Shown here: positions 1 to 8,776 of the stretch, in pieces
How the letters are laid out: the number at the start of each line of letters is the position of its first letter
How positions within the stretch are numbered: position 1 is the stretch's first letter
NCBI RefSeq assembly: GCF_001467945.1
Contig: NZ_LNYQ01000013.1
Coordinates: 1,649,404 to 1,713,403 of the forward strand
DNA length: 64,000 bases
Source: Legionella parisiensis
Lineage (GTDB): Bacteria; Pseudomonadota; Gammaproteobacteria; Legionellales; Legionellaceae
Direction of reading: 5' to 3'
Notes under the pieces: model-generated
What the model saw: only the letters and a program-made list of their open reading frames with translations
What the model was told of the DNA's origin: nothing
The model's database searches: none
Made by a program: the position numbers and the translations under genes

Positions 1-2
1 GT

Positions 3-1277
3 CATTCCATGAATATGAAAATGAACCATCACATGCCAACAGAGCCAACTCTCTTTAAAGATACGATATCCCCTTCTGATTCATCCTACATGACTTCGTT
101 GGAAACAAATTATCGCGATTTAACTGCTGCAGTTCCAACCAATGATCCGAATAAACCTGTTGAAGGAGTGATTAATTTGGAGTTATTTGGTTACATGGGG
201 CAATTTATTTGGTTTATTAACGGAGTTCCCGGTTATAAGGCTAAGCCCATCTCCTTAAAACCGGGCAAACGTTATCGTTTTGTCTTTACGAATACGTCCA
301 TGATGCATCACCCGATGCATATTCATGGTCATTGGTTTATTCTACGCACAGGAAAGAATGCCTTTGATCCTTTGAAGCACACGCTTGATATTCCACCGGG
401 CGGTACCATAACTGCTGATGTAGATACTGATGCAAGCGGCCAATGGTTCTTCCATTGCCATATGCTTTATCACATGATGGCTGGAATGAACCGGGTCTTT
501 CAATATACCACCATAGTTGAAATCGTTGAACATAAAGCTAAGCCAGAAGATATTGAGAAAAATACTGATTATTATAATCGTCCCATTATTCGGGTCGATG
601 AGGCAATCAGACCAATTAACTTGCATTTAGTAAAGCATCCGATGGCTCATGGTGGAGGCTTTTGGCTTGCTACTTTTTTGGATGTAGGTGCCGATCCTTT
701 CCATAATGCACAACAATTTACTTACAAAGGGATGTATGGTCCTGACTATAATAAACTGGAGTTATTTATCAATGACGCTGAAATTTATAGGAACACTGTT
801 GAAAACGCTGATATTGATATATTTTACTGGCATTTAATCACTCAATTTTGGGCGGTTAAAGGAGGAATAAACTATTTTAATCAACCTGCCACGCGACCTT
901 ATTGGCAAGCTGGTCTTGGCCTGGAAGGGTTAATGCCATTTTTCATTGACACCGATATAAGAACTTATTTTTATGGTGGCAGTGCTAAATTTGATATTGA
1001 ATTATCACGAGATACCCAAATTACCAATAATTTCTTTATCAGAACAGGTATTCGCAGCATTTTAGCAACCAAAACGGTGGTTAACGCTCAAATTGGCAGT
1101 GGATTGAATCAAATGCGTTATACTTTAAGGCCCTATTACCGTCTGATACCCGGCATAAATTTATTTGTTGAATATGAAAATGAACATGATTATGGTGCGT
1201 TTAAAACCTTTGAGGATACAAGTACTACTCCAGATATCTCCAATACAGTTTCTTTAGGAGCCTCGTTCCTTTTTTAA
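3..1277 (+). CDS. Copper resistance multicopper oxidase (CopA-like C-terminal part) fused to a CopB-like outer-membrane domain; 5' end outside window
   Basis: The frame is open to the left edge, so the N-terminal part of the oxidase is missing. Counting from the first ATG at 9, a Met/His-rich start leads into a cupredoxin domain with the copper-ligand motifs HPMHIHG (about 101-107) and HCHMLYHMMAGM (149-160). These are the type 1/2/3 copper ligands of CopA/PcoA oxidases, which oxidise periplasmic Cu(I). After a linker, residues about 195-422 look like CopB/PcoB, an outer-membrane beta-barrel family, and the chain ends in Phe as barrel proteins do. CopA and CopB are usually separate genes; here they are one chain with no stop between. 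The ATG at 9 is probably not the true start. Fusion is seen directly; localisation is inferred. Confidence 0.85.
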   Translation, partial: HSMNMKMNHHMPTEPTLFKDTISPSDSSYMTSLETNYRDLTAAVPTNDPNKPVEGVINLELFGYMGQFIWFINGVPGYKAKPISLKPGKRYRFVFTNTSMMHHPMHIHGHWFILRTGKNAFDPLKHTLDIPPGGTITADVDTDASGQWFFHCHMLYHMMAGMNRVFQYTTIVEIVEHKAKPEDIEKNTDYYNRPIIRVDEAIRPINLHLVKHPMAHGGGFWLATFLDVGADPFHNAQQFTYKGMYGPDYNKLELFINDAEIYRNTVENADIDIFYWHLITQFWAVKGGINYFNQPATRPYWQAGLGLEGLMPFFIDTDIRTYFYGGSAKFDIELSRDTQITNNFFIRTGIRSILATKTVVNAQIGSGLNQMRYTLRPYYRLIPGINLFVEYENEHDYGAFKTFEDTSTTPDISNTVSLGASFLF

Positions 1278-1357
1278 AACATGGGTGAGAAGTTAGGATA
1301 ACGGTTGTTCCATAATATCACCCAAGCTACACTACATTTAAAAAATTGGAACTACGG

Positions 1358-3256
1358 ATGTCTACATTGAGGAATACAAAAGGAGCACCTATTGAAAAAG
1401 CAAATATACTCGTCGATATTCTGAGTCAGCTAATCCTTTTAATTATAATTATATGTGCCTTTGTTCCTCTATCCCCCAAAATGCCTGCCTCGGGGATTGA
1501 TCCTTCATGGGCATTAGGTTTAAATCAAGCAGTTGCTCAAGGGTTGGCTTTTGGTAAAGAGATAATATTTACTCTGGGTCCCTATGCATCTCTTTATACA
1601 AAATCTTATCACCCAGCAACTGATCTTTTGATGATTACTGGATGTCTATATTTAGCTCTATCTTACTGGATTTATTTTCTTTTTTTAATCAAGCCAAGTC
1701 GATGGTACTGGACTCTAATTTATTGTGTACCATTTTTGGGTATGATGTATGCCCGAGATTCTCTATTTTTTTCTTACCCCCTACTTGCAGGATTGATCAG
1801 TTTTAAGATCCTCTTTTTAAAAAGCAAAATTGAAAGTCATTATCTGCTGGTATTTACTTTTTTTCTCTTTGCTCCATTTGGTTTAATGGCATTAATCAAG
1901 GGCTCAATGCTCATTATTTGCCTTCTAATGCTCATTATTTGTTTTATTTTTTTTATCGCCTACAATAAAAAAGAGCTGGCCTTGATTTGCCTGGTAGCCC
2001 CATCAGTTTCAATCGTTATTTTTTGGCTTACCGTAGGACAACCTATATCTTCTTTGCCTAAGTACCTCTTCAGTTCTTTCATTATAGCGTCAGGATTTAC
2101 TGAGGCAATGTCTTCTGATGGCAATATGAAAGAGGTCCTTTTTTATTTATTTACTTGTTTATTAATTTTCTTAGCCATTTCATGGCGAAAACAAATACCA
2201 CGAGGTGAAAAAATATTTTTACTAAGCGTGTATTTTGTATTTTTATTTGTTTCTTTTAAAACAGGTTTTACGCGTCATTCAGGTCATGCATTTATACCGG
2301 GAACCTCAATCTTGCTCGCAGCACTGTTTCTACTCTTTATTCTTAATTCATGGGTCAACTATTTACTTATTTTTGTATCATTAAGCAGCTGGTATTATAT
2401 TAATAGTCAGCATACCCATATATCAATTCGCGATAACTTCATTTCTACATATACCAGTGCATGGCATGGTTTAAAAAGCAGAATACAAGACTCATTCTGG
2501 CTCGAAAAAAACTTTATCTTTACGATGAACTTCTTACGCGAGCAAGCTGGTATCCCTATTTTACAAGGAACTACCGATATTTACTCATACAACCAAAGCT
2601 ACTTAATCTCCTCACAAAATATTTGGTCACCACGTCCAATCTTTCAGAGCTACTCTGTTTTCAGTCAAGGCTTAGCTGAGGACAATAAAAAACACCTACA
2701 AGGAAAACATAAGCCCGATAACATCATTTTTAAGATTGAACCCATTGATCAACGAATACCCTCACTGGAAGATGGTGCAAGCTGGCCCTTGCTACTCACT
2801 TATTATCAACCTGGTCATTCAGCTAATAATTTTTTATTACTTCATAAAAATGATAATCCTTATCAAACAAACCTCGCTTTATTAAAAAGAGAATCCCATG
2901 TTCTCGGTGAACAAGTTGATATACCTAAAGAACAGCTGTTGTTTGCTGAAATTGAATTAAAACCAAAAGTTTTGGGCATTTTGGCAGTCATTCTTTTTAA
3001 ACCACAACAATTGCAAATCACTTTGAAGTTAAACAATGGCACTACAAAGCAATATCGATTTGTGGCAAATATGGCAAAATCAACTTTTCTGCTTTCGCCC
3101 CTGATTGAGGATACTTTAGAGTTCTCATTACTTTATAAGAAAAATAATGAATTAGATGCAAAAAGAGTAAAATCGATGGTCATTACCACAAGTCAGAAAA
3201 ATAATTGGCATTGGAATAATGCGTATACTATCAATTTTAAACATATTACTGATTAG
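1358..3256 (+). CDS. Large polytopic membrane protein of unknown function
   Basis: About 632 residues. The first two thirds hold roughly a dozen hydrophobic segments; the last ~230 residues are largely soluble and probably extracytoplasmic. Near the N-terminus lies a block with GIDPSWALGLNQA followed by FGKEIIFTLGPYASL, which resembles a motif of the type DPSW...FTYGPLG seen in a family of uncharacterised bacterial membrane proteins with a GT-C glycosyltransferase-like layout. No catalytic motif could be assigned. A TTG at 1346 is in frame, but the ATG at 1358 has a GGA about 8 bases upstream and is preferred. It stands alone between the copper gene and a convergent rhodanese gene. Function unknown; a role in envelope glycan or lipid handling is only a guess. 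Confidence 0.75.
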   Translation: MSTLRNTKGAPIEKANILVDILSQLILLIIIICAFVPLSPKMPASGIDPSWALGLNQAVAQGLAFGKEIIFTLGPYASLYTKSYHPATDLLMITGCLYLALSYWIYFLFLIKPSRWYWTLIYCVPFLGMMYARDSLFFSYPLLAGLISFKILFLKSKIESHYLLVFTFFLFAPFGLMALIKGSMLIICLLMLIICFIFFIAYNKKELALICLVAPSVSIVIFWLTVGQPISSLPKYLFSSFIIASGFTEAMSSDGNMKEVLFYLFTCLLIFLAISWRKQIPRGEKIFLLSVYFVFLFVSFKTGFTRHSGHAFIPGTSILLAALFLLFILNSWVNYLLIFVSLSSWYYINSQHTHISIRDNFISTYTSAWHGLKSRIQDSFWLEKNFIFTMNFLREQAGIPILQGTTDIYSYNQSYLISSQNIWSPRPIFQSYSVFSQGLAEDNKKHLQGKHKPDNIIFKIEPIDQRIPSLEDGASWPLLLTYYQPGHSANNFLLLHKNDNPYQTNLALLKRESHVLGEQVDIPKEQLLFAEIELKPKVLGILAVILFKPQQLQITLKLNNGTTKQYRFVANMAKSTFLLSPLIEDTLEFSLLYKKNNELDAKRVKSMVITTSQKNNWHWNNAYTINFKHITD

Positions 3257-3350
3257 AGGAAATCTTCTGACAAGAAAAATACCCCTCATCAGAGAGGCAG
3301 GAGATTTACTCGTTTTTATACCGATCAAAGTACCTAACACTTGCTTATTT

Positions 3351-3716
3351 TTACAAAGAATAACCCTCATCAAGCCAGCCTTGTAAACCGGTTTCCAATG
3401 AGGAAACATTGGTATAGCCCATTTTTTGTAAGTTATCTGCAGCAAGAGCACTCCGAAAGCCACCACTGCAATATACAATCACTTGAGTATTCAAATCCGG
3501 AATCTTCTTTTCAATATCGCGCTCAATAACTCCCTTGCTTAAGTGGATTGCTGTTGGGATAGAACCTGCTTCCCATTCATTAAGCTCACGTACATCAACT
3601 ATCTGCATGGGTTCATGAAGGTCAATTTTTTCTTTTAATTTTTGGGGACCAATTTCTTTAATACGTTTTTTGGCTTCTGTTACCAATGCTAAAAATCCCG
3701 GTGAATGGTGTTTCAT
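3351..3716 (-). CDS. Single-domain rhodanese (sulfurtransferase-like)
   Basis: 121 residues with one rhodanese fold: the substrate-side motif IVDVRELNEWEAGSIPTA (about 39-56) and the active-site loop CSGGFRS with Cys83. Such proteins carry sulfane sulfur as a persulfide on the loop cysteine; the physiological acceptor is not evident. In-frame codons run upstream to 3767, but AAGGAG sits six bases before the ATG at 3716, which decides the start. The loop has the six-residue length usual for sulfur rather than phosphate substrates. It is transcribed toward the membrane-protein gene and forms no obvious operon. Confidence 0.9.
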   Translation of the reverse strand: MKHHSPGFLALVTEAKKRIKEIGPQKLKEKIDLHEPMQIVDVRELNEWEAGSIPTAIHLSKGVIERDIEKKIPDLNTQVIVYCSGGFRSALAADNLQKMGYTNVSSLETGLQGWLDEGYSL

Positions 3717-3862
3717 TTGCATCTCCTTTTTTATTTTCCCGTAATTTATAACAATTTTCATCTGCATTTACTAACTTCTCATCTTATTAAAGTATTAAAG
3801 TGTTTGCATTAGTTTTAAACTAATTCAGTTGGAGTATTCATCATGACATATAGAAAATTAGC

Positions 3863-4015
3863 ATGAACCTTTTTATTGTAGGTAAATCAGTTGCAAAACG
3901 CCCCCCGCAACGTAAGCAGCCCCCCCCAAAAAATGTTTAATCTATTGAAAAGATGTTCACTGTCATCGAAGAGCAATTTCCTAAAATTGCAAAATCGATA
4001 GAGGAGCAAGGTTAG
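3863..4015 (+). pseudogene. Possible decayed small gene with poly-C tracts
   Basis: Between the rhodanese gene and the small membrane protein (about 730 bases) I see no intact gene. From an ATG at 3863 one frame reads about 25 residues with a Lys/Arg/Pro-rich stretch encoded partly by runs of six and eight C, meets a stop at 3938, and continues in the same frame for 24 more codons (charged, helical looking) to a stop at 4013. The continuity of frame across a stop suggests a gene remnant. I do not recognise a family. Low confidence. Confidence 0.25.
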
Positions 4016-4154
4016 TGGCGGCTTATGAGCTTCAGGGAATTGAGAAACATCCTATCTAAGGCTAACAAAACCATTATAATATTGCTGAACCTGTTACTGT
4101 TAATAATAGCTCGTGAGATAGGGCTTATTCCCTCCCGATAGTAGAGTAATTACT

Positions 4155-4391
4155 ATGCATGAAGCAAAATACTTAGCGCAGTCGAACCTATTTGATTTAC
4201 TTAAACGACATGTACGATACTGGGGAACATATGTATTTGCACATATTCCCAGCAGTATTCCAGTTAATGATAAAGAGGCTCTTATGGGTTATATGATTTA
4301 AACCATTGAATCATTGCCCAATGTTTCGAAAAAGCAATCTGGAGTAGAGATGATTAGCGATGAACCATCTCAGAGTCCTAAAACTTTGTAA
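4155..4391 (+). pseudogene. Possible small gene or remnant interrupted by an in-frame stop
   Basis: An ATG at 4155 opens 48 codons that look protein-like (aromatic and charged residues, including LFDLLKRHVRYWGTYVF), stopping at 4299. The same frame continues for 29 further codons to a stop at 4389 with a hydrophilic Ser/Pro/Glu tail. Either this is a genuine 48-residue protein or a ~78-residue gene broken by one nonsense change. No family recognised and no strong ribosome binding site. Confidence 0.25.
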
Positions 4392-4452
4392 ATTTAGTTT
4401 TTATGCGGCCGTTATAAACATATGGGAGTGATTTTCGCAAAATTGATTTAAA

Positions 4453-4638
4453 TCACTTCTTGCGGAATCGCTTATACCAACTTTTCAGCTCAGGCCAAAA
4501 AGCAATTGCACTTATAATCAGGGTAAACAAGATAACAGCTATTACCATTTGGACAACTGGGAACCTCAGTTCCTCACGCCCAACAAACCAACTGGCTATG
4601 GCTCCTGATATCACAAAAAGCAATCTTAAAAACCACAT
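4453..4638 (-). CDS. Small two-helix membrane protein, unknown function
   Basis: 61 residues with two hydrophobic segments (about 3-19 and 27-47) separated by a short charged loop (GREELRFP), ending in a strongly basic tail (SWYKRFRKK) that should stay in the cytoplasm. An upstream TTG at 4680 is in frame, but GGAG lies six to seven bases before the ATG at 4638, so that start is chosen. It lies just downstream of the MaoC-phosphotransacetylase fusion gene on the same strand (gap about 125 bases). No function can be assigned. Confidence 0.6.
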   Translation of the reverse strand: MWFLRLLFVISGAIASWFVGREELRFPVVQMVIAVILFTLIISAIAFWPELKSWYKRFRKK

Positions 4639-4762
4639 ATAATTCTCCGAATGGATTAATGTGTTTAAAATTACATTCAATATGTATGTTTAAAAATCCT
4701 ATTCATTTGATAATCCCCAAAAACTCTGTTTTGATGATGTCTGATAATTAATTTATTTTTCA

Positions 4763-6148
4763 CTATTTTTTTCTTCGTGCGTATAACAAAGCCATGACAC
4801 ATGAAGCTTTACGCGATAATTCATCGCTGCCTCTGCTTGTAAGAATAATGGGAACATGAGCTCCTAATACCATACCAGCAGCTTCAATATGTGATAAGTA
4901 AGTCATTTGTTTGTAAAGCATATTACCTGACTCAACATCAGGAACTACTAAGATGTCTGCATTACCAGCAACTGGAGAAAAAATACCTTTTGTACGTGCT
5001 GAATCCATAGAAATTGCATTATCAAATGCTAAAGGACCATCTAAAAGTCCTCCAGTGATCTGTCCACGCTCAGCCATTTTACACAGAGCAGTAGCATCGA
5101 GTGTAGATGGAATTTTTTCATTTACAGTTTCAACTGCTGAAAGGATTGCAACATTGGGAGTACCTAATTCGAGTGCATGGAAAAGGTCAATTGCATTTTG
5201 CACTATGTCACATTTCTCTCTGAGATGAGGAAAAAGATTAATTACTGCATCAGTTAAAAAAATAGGTTTGGAATAGCTAGGAACTTCCAGAGAAAATATA
5301 TGACTCATACGGCGCCCAGTCCGTAAACCATTTTCCTTGGCAACAATTGGCTTCATCAACTCTTCCGTATGAAGTTTACCTTTCATTATTGCTTCAACTT
5401 TTTGTGTCGCAGCAAGTTTTACTGCTTTTTCGGCTGCTTCCGTGCTGTGTTCTGTTGGAATGAGCTCATAGTGCGAGATATCGATATTAGCTTCTTTTGC
5501 AGCATCAAGAATTTTTTGCTTCGGTCCAATAAGAACAGGAGTAATTAAACCCTCCTCAGCGGAAGCAATTGCACCTTTAAGTGACAATACATCTACCGGA
5601 TGCACTACAGCCGTTTTAAGCGGTTTTAGCGAATTTTTCGTTGTAATTAAGCGATGATACCAATGCTCTTGTTTTGGTTTTAGTTCTACTGTGGGCAGTT
5701 CAATACGTTTTCTTTTTATTTTAGTTGTTGGGGCAATGACTGTTGCAAGGCCACTGATCACTGTTTTCCCTAATTGATTGACGCACTTACAATTAAGCTC
5801 AACAATATGATTTTTTTGTATTTTTTTTACTACTTCAAGTGTTGCGGTTATTGTGTCTCCTACACTAACCGGGTATTCGAATTTTAAAGTCTGATCCAGA
5901 TAAATGGTTCCAGGTCCAGGCAGTTGCGTTCCTAAAACGGTAGATAAAAGTGATGCCCCCCACATTCCATGAGCAATAATTTTATGAAACATGTCATTTT
6001 TAGCATATTCTGCATCAACATGCGCAGGATTGACATCACCCGACATGATTGCAAAAAGCTCAATATCCTCAATGGTTAATGTACGGATTAATTGCGCTGA
6101 TTCACCGATCGTTAGATCGTCAAAGATATGATTTTCAATATCGCTCAT
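4763..6148 (-). CDS. Bifunctional MaoC-like enoyl-CoA hydratase / phosphate acetyl- or butyryltransferase
   Basis: 461 residues. The first ~140 are a MaoC-type hot-dog domain (IMSGDVNPAHVDAEYA and the IIAHGMWGASLLS helix carry the hydratase Asp/His region). From about 155 to the end is a phosphotransacetylase domain (HPVDVLSLKGA, AEEGLITPVLIGP, GRRMSHIF, the SARTKG and LVVPDVESGNML blocks). Family members hydrate enoyl-CoA and exchange acyl-CoA with acyl phosphate, linking short-chain acyl-CoA or hydroxybutyrate pools to acyl phosphate. The start at 6148 has AGG seven bases upstream; a more distal in-frame start at 6184 gives an unconserved extension. Neighbours are hsp20 and an alcohol dehydrogenase. 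No acetate kinase gene is in the window. Confidence 0.9.
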   Translation of the reverse strand: MSDIENHIFDDLTIGESAQLIRTLTIEDIELFAIMSGDVNPAHVDAEYAKNDMFHKIIAHGMWGASLLSTVLGTQLPGPGTIYLDQTLKFEYPVSVGDTITATLEVVKKIQKNHIVELNCKCVNQLGKTVISGLATVIAPTTKIKRKRIELPTVELKPKQEHWYHRLITTKNSLKPLKTAVVHPVDVLSLKGAIASAEEGLITPVLIGPKQKILDAAKEANIDISHYELIPTEHSTEAAEKAVKLAATQKVEAIMKGKLHTEELMKPIVAKENGLRTGRRMSHIFSLEVPSYSKPIFLTDAVINLFPHLREKCDIVQNAIDLFHALELGTPNVAILSAVETVNEKIPSTLDATALCKMAERGQITGGLLDGPLAFDNAISMDSARTKGIFSPVAGNADILVVPDVESGNMLYKQMTYLSHIEAAGMVLGAHVPIILTSRGSDELSRKASCVMALLYARRKK

Positions 6149-6212
6149 CTTTATGCCTGCAATAAATAAAAATTGGTGCAACAATCTGAAAAATTATCGC
6201 ATTTAAAAGGAA

Positions 6213-6243
6213 TCATCATGCCTCATCGTTTGAGGCATGATGA
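6213..6243 (-). terminator. Hairpin terminator of the hsp20 gene
   Basis: A perfect 13-bp inverted repeat (6213-6225 with 6231-6243) with a 5-base loop lies directly after the hsp20 stop codon. On the minus strand it is followed by a T-rich stretch (TTCCTTTT), consistent with Rho-independent termination between hsp20 and the MaoC-Pta gene. Confidence 0.7.
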
Positions 6244-6248
6244 AGTAT

Positions 6249-6743
6249 TTATTTAATATGGTCGATTTTTATGTCTCGAGACTTACCTTTAGCTTCTGTT
6301 TTTTTTGGTAGCTCAATCCAAAGCATTCCTTTTTTAAAAGTTGCTTTCGCTTTATCAATATCTACTGTTGAAGGTAATGAAATTGAACGTTCATATTTAC
6401 CATAACCAATTTCACGAAAAATATATTTTTTATTCTCATTTTTTTTAGAAATCGATTTCTCACCGGTGATAGTAAGTACATTTCCGCTAAAAGACACACT
6501 AATGTCTTTTTCACCCATACCAGGCATTTCCATTTGAATAGTAAAATGATCCTTATCCTCAACAACATCCATTGAAGGCATAAGATTCAGACTCTCAAAT
6601 TGTGATAGATTCTTATTTGACGCAAACATATCATAAAAATCATGGAATGCTTTATCAACTTCCTGTTGAAGGCTCAAAAAAGGATTATCATGATGTTCGA
6701 TTGAAAAAGGATTTCCTTTTTTCCATTTTAATAGCGTATTCAT
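6249..6743 (-). CDS. Small heat-shock protein, Hsp20/alpha-crystallin family
   Basis: 164 residues. A variable N-terminal arm (1-55) is followed by an alpha-crystallin domain (about 56-150) with MDVVEDKDHFTIQMEMPG, the LTITGEK strand, FREIGYGKYERSISLP and the GMLWIELPK strand; a short lysine-rich tail follows. Such proteins are ATP-independent holdases that bind unfolding proteins. GGAG seven bases before the ATG at 6743 sets the start; an in-frame extension to 6839 has no such support. The canonical C-terminal I-x-I anchor is seen only as IKI near the end. A terminator hairpin follows the gene. Confidence 0.95.
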   Translation of the reverse strand: MNTLLKWKKGNPFSIEHHDNPFLSLQQEVDKAFHDFYDMFASNKNLSQFESLNLMPSMDVVEDKDHFTIQMEMPGMGEKDISVSFSGNVLTITGEKSISKKNENKKYIFREIGYGKYERSISLPSTVDIDKAKATFKKGMLWIELPKKTEAKGKSRDIKIDHIK

Positions 6744-6912
6744 ATTATTGCTCCGTCTAATGTAGTTTTGTTCCATTAATATGATTTGAAAAATACACCA
6801 AATACAGTTTGATATACAAAAGTATTTTGTCAAGTCCAATAAACTACATTATTTAGTCTACAGTTTAAGCAATATATCTTATTTATCATTCAAAATGAGG
6901 GAGGAGATGATT

Positions 6913-7899
6913 ATGATGCACGCTATGGTTATGGAAAAACCAGGACAAAATTTAATCTTTAAAGAAGTAAAAAAACCTGCTCCCAAAGAAAATGAAGTGC
7001 TTATTAAAGTGCAAACCTGTGGTATTTGCCGAACGGATCTGCATGTCCTAGATGGAGAATTAAAAAACCCCAAACTTCCCCTTATTCCGGGTCATCAAAT
7101 TGTAGGTATAATCGAAAAAACTGGTGCTTTAGTCACTCATTTTGAAATTGGGCAGAGAATTGGAGTTCCCTGGTTAGGTGGAAGTTGTGAGAAATGTTTA
7201 TTTTGTTTATCAGGACGTGAAAACCTTTGTGATGAGGCTCGTTTTACTGGTTATCAAATTGATGGAGGATTTGCGGAATATTGTGTAGCGAACCAACAAT
7301 TTTGTTTTCCCATCCCCAATGGTTATTCCGACGAGCAAGCCGCCCCTCTTTTCTGTGCTGGATTAATCGGTTATCGTGCTCTATTGAAAACAAACAATGC
7401 CCAACATTTGGGGGTATATGGTTTTGGTGCAGCAGCACATATTCTTATTCAAGTAGCACAAAAACAAGATCGAAAGGTATACGCCTTTACGAGCCCTGGA
7501 GACGTAAATGCTCAAGAATTTGCTTATAAATTAGGCGCAGCTTGGGCAGGAGATTCAGACAAACCCACGCCACATCTATTGGATGCCGCCATCATTTTTG
7601 CTCCTGTAGGGGATCTTGTTCCACTTGCACTTCGCAATACAATCAAAGGTGGAATCGTAGTCTGTGCTGGAATCCATATGAGCGACATCCCTAGTTTTCC
7701 TTACAGCATTCTTTGGGGAGAGCGAACTCTTTGTTCTGTCGCGAATCTCACTCGAAATGACGGTGAAGAGTTTTTAACATTGGCTCCGAAAGTTCCTGTT
7801 AAAACGGAAGTTCATACTTATCCACTAACTGAAGTGAATCAGGCACTTGCAGATCTACGTCATGGGAGGTTTACTGGGGCAGCAGTTATTACGATCTAA
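6913..7899 (+). CDS. Zinc-dependent alcohol dehydrogenase (MDR family)
   Basis: 328 residues. Catalytic zinc region CGICRTDLH and GHQIVGII, structural zinc cysteines in CEKCLFCLSGRENLC, and a nucleotide-binding core around GVYGFGAAAH. The family oxidises primary or secondary alcohols (or reduces aldehydes) with NAD(P). Four in-frame ATGs lie close together; GGAGG at 6900-6904 is eight bases before the ATG at 6913, which is taken as the start. The dinucleotide motif is GFGAAA rather than GxGxxG, as in some members of this subfamily. It is divergent from hsp20 and precedes the DDAH-like gene. Substrate unknown. Confidence 0.9.
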   Translation: MMHAMVMEKPGQNLIFKEVKKPAPKENEVLIKVQTCGICRTDLHVLDGELKNPKLPLIPGHQIVGIIEKTGALVTHFEIGQRIGVPWLGGSCEKCLFCLSGRENLCDEARFTGYQIDGGFAEYCVANQQFCFPIPNGYSDEQAAPLFCAGLIGYRALLKTNNAQHLGVYGFGAAAHILIQVAQKQDRKVYAFTSPGDVNAQEFAYKLGAAWAGDSDKPTPHLLDAAIIFAPVGDLVPLALRNTIKGGIVVCAGIHMSDIPSFPYSILWGERTLCSVANLTRNDGEEFLTLAPKVPVKTEVHTYPLTEVNQALADLRHGRFTGAAVITI

Positions 7900-8008
7900 A
7901 TTCAGCAAAATATTCTTCAATTTAAAAACAAGCATATGTCTTGATTTGATTCATAAGATTTGGGACTATCCAGGACAGGATCTCTATTTTTTATTAAAGG
8001 GAATAAAT

Positions 8009-8776
8009 ATGTTTCAACAAGCAATTGTACGAATACCATCACCCAAATTAATTCATGGATTAACATCTACAAAGGATTTAGGTCAACCTGACTATCTAAA
8101 AGCTCTTGAACAACATCAAAAATATATTAATGCACTAGTTCATTGTGGTCTAGAAGTAACTGTTTTACCTGCAGCAGACACTTTTCCTGATTCATGCTTT
8201 GTTGAGGACGCTGCACTTCTTACAGAACAATTCGCACTCCTTACGCGTCCTGGGGCTCTATCAAGACAAGGGGAAGTTAATCTAATTGAACCATACATCC
8301 AAACTATTTATAAAGAAAAAATCCATAAAGTAAAAGCTCCTGGAACATTGGAAGCAGGAGACGTCTTGCAAGTAGAAGATCATTTTTATATAGGTATTTC
8401 AAAGCGCACTAACAGAGAGGGTGCGAACCAATTATCTGCCCTATTGGCTCAGTATGGCTATAAAAGTACATTAATAGAACTTAAAAAATTTCTACATCTA
8501 AAAACAGGAGTTTCCTATGTGGGAGATGGATGCTTGCTGGTCAATGGTGAATTAGTGAATCATCCTGCTTTTAACCCATATAAACAATTAATTATTGATG
8601 ATGGTGAAGCTTATGCAGCCAATTGTATTAGAGTCAATGACATCGTGATTATGCCCCAAGGCTACCCTCGTTCCGGAGAAATGGTGCAGAATTCAGGTTT
8701 TCAAGTGTCCTTTGTAGATGTTGGTGAGTTTCGTAAAATTGATGGTGGTTTAAGCTGTTTATCATTAAGATTTTAA
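8009..8776 (+). CDS. Dimethylarginine dimethylaminohydrolase-like amidinotransferase-fold hydrolase
   Basis: 255 residues, the normal size of DDAH. Visible signatures: PDSCFVEDAALL (substrate-guanidine carboxylates), the LTRPGALSRQGEV segment, GTLEAGDVL, the catalytic-His region LHLKTGVSYVGD, and a C-terminal GGLSCLSLRF with the nucleophilic Cys. DDAH turns methylarginines into citrulline plus methylamines; related enzymes act on arginine itself, so substrate is uncertain. AAAGGGA seven bases before the ATG at 8009 sets the start. The stop overlaps the start of the permease gene by one base (TAATG), implying translational coupling. Confidence 0.88.
   Translation: MFQQAIVRIPSPKLIHGLTSTKDLGQPDYLKALEQHQKYINALVHCGLEVTVLPAADTFPDSCFVEDAALLTEQFALLTRPGALSRQGEVNLIEPYIQTIYKEKIHKVKAPGTLEAGDVLQVEDHFYIGISKRTNREGANQLSALLAQYGYKSTLIELKKFLHLKTGVSYVGDGCLLVNGELVNHPAFNPYKQLIIDDGEAYAANCIRVNDIVIMPQGYPRSGEMVQNSGFQVSFVDVGEFRKIDGGLSCLSLRF

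Noticed and set aside
342-626. 94-codon minus-strand frame inside the copper gene
   Set aside because: Antisense shadow of a clearly conserved copper-binding sequence.
3899-3927. Poly-C tracts as a phase-variation switch
   Set aside because: The surrounding frame is already broken by a stop and no intact gene follows, so there is nothing evident to switch.
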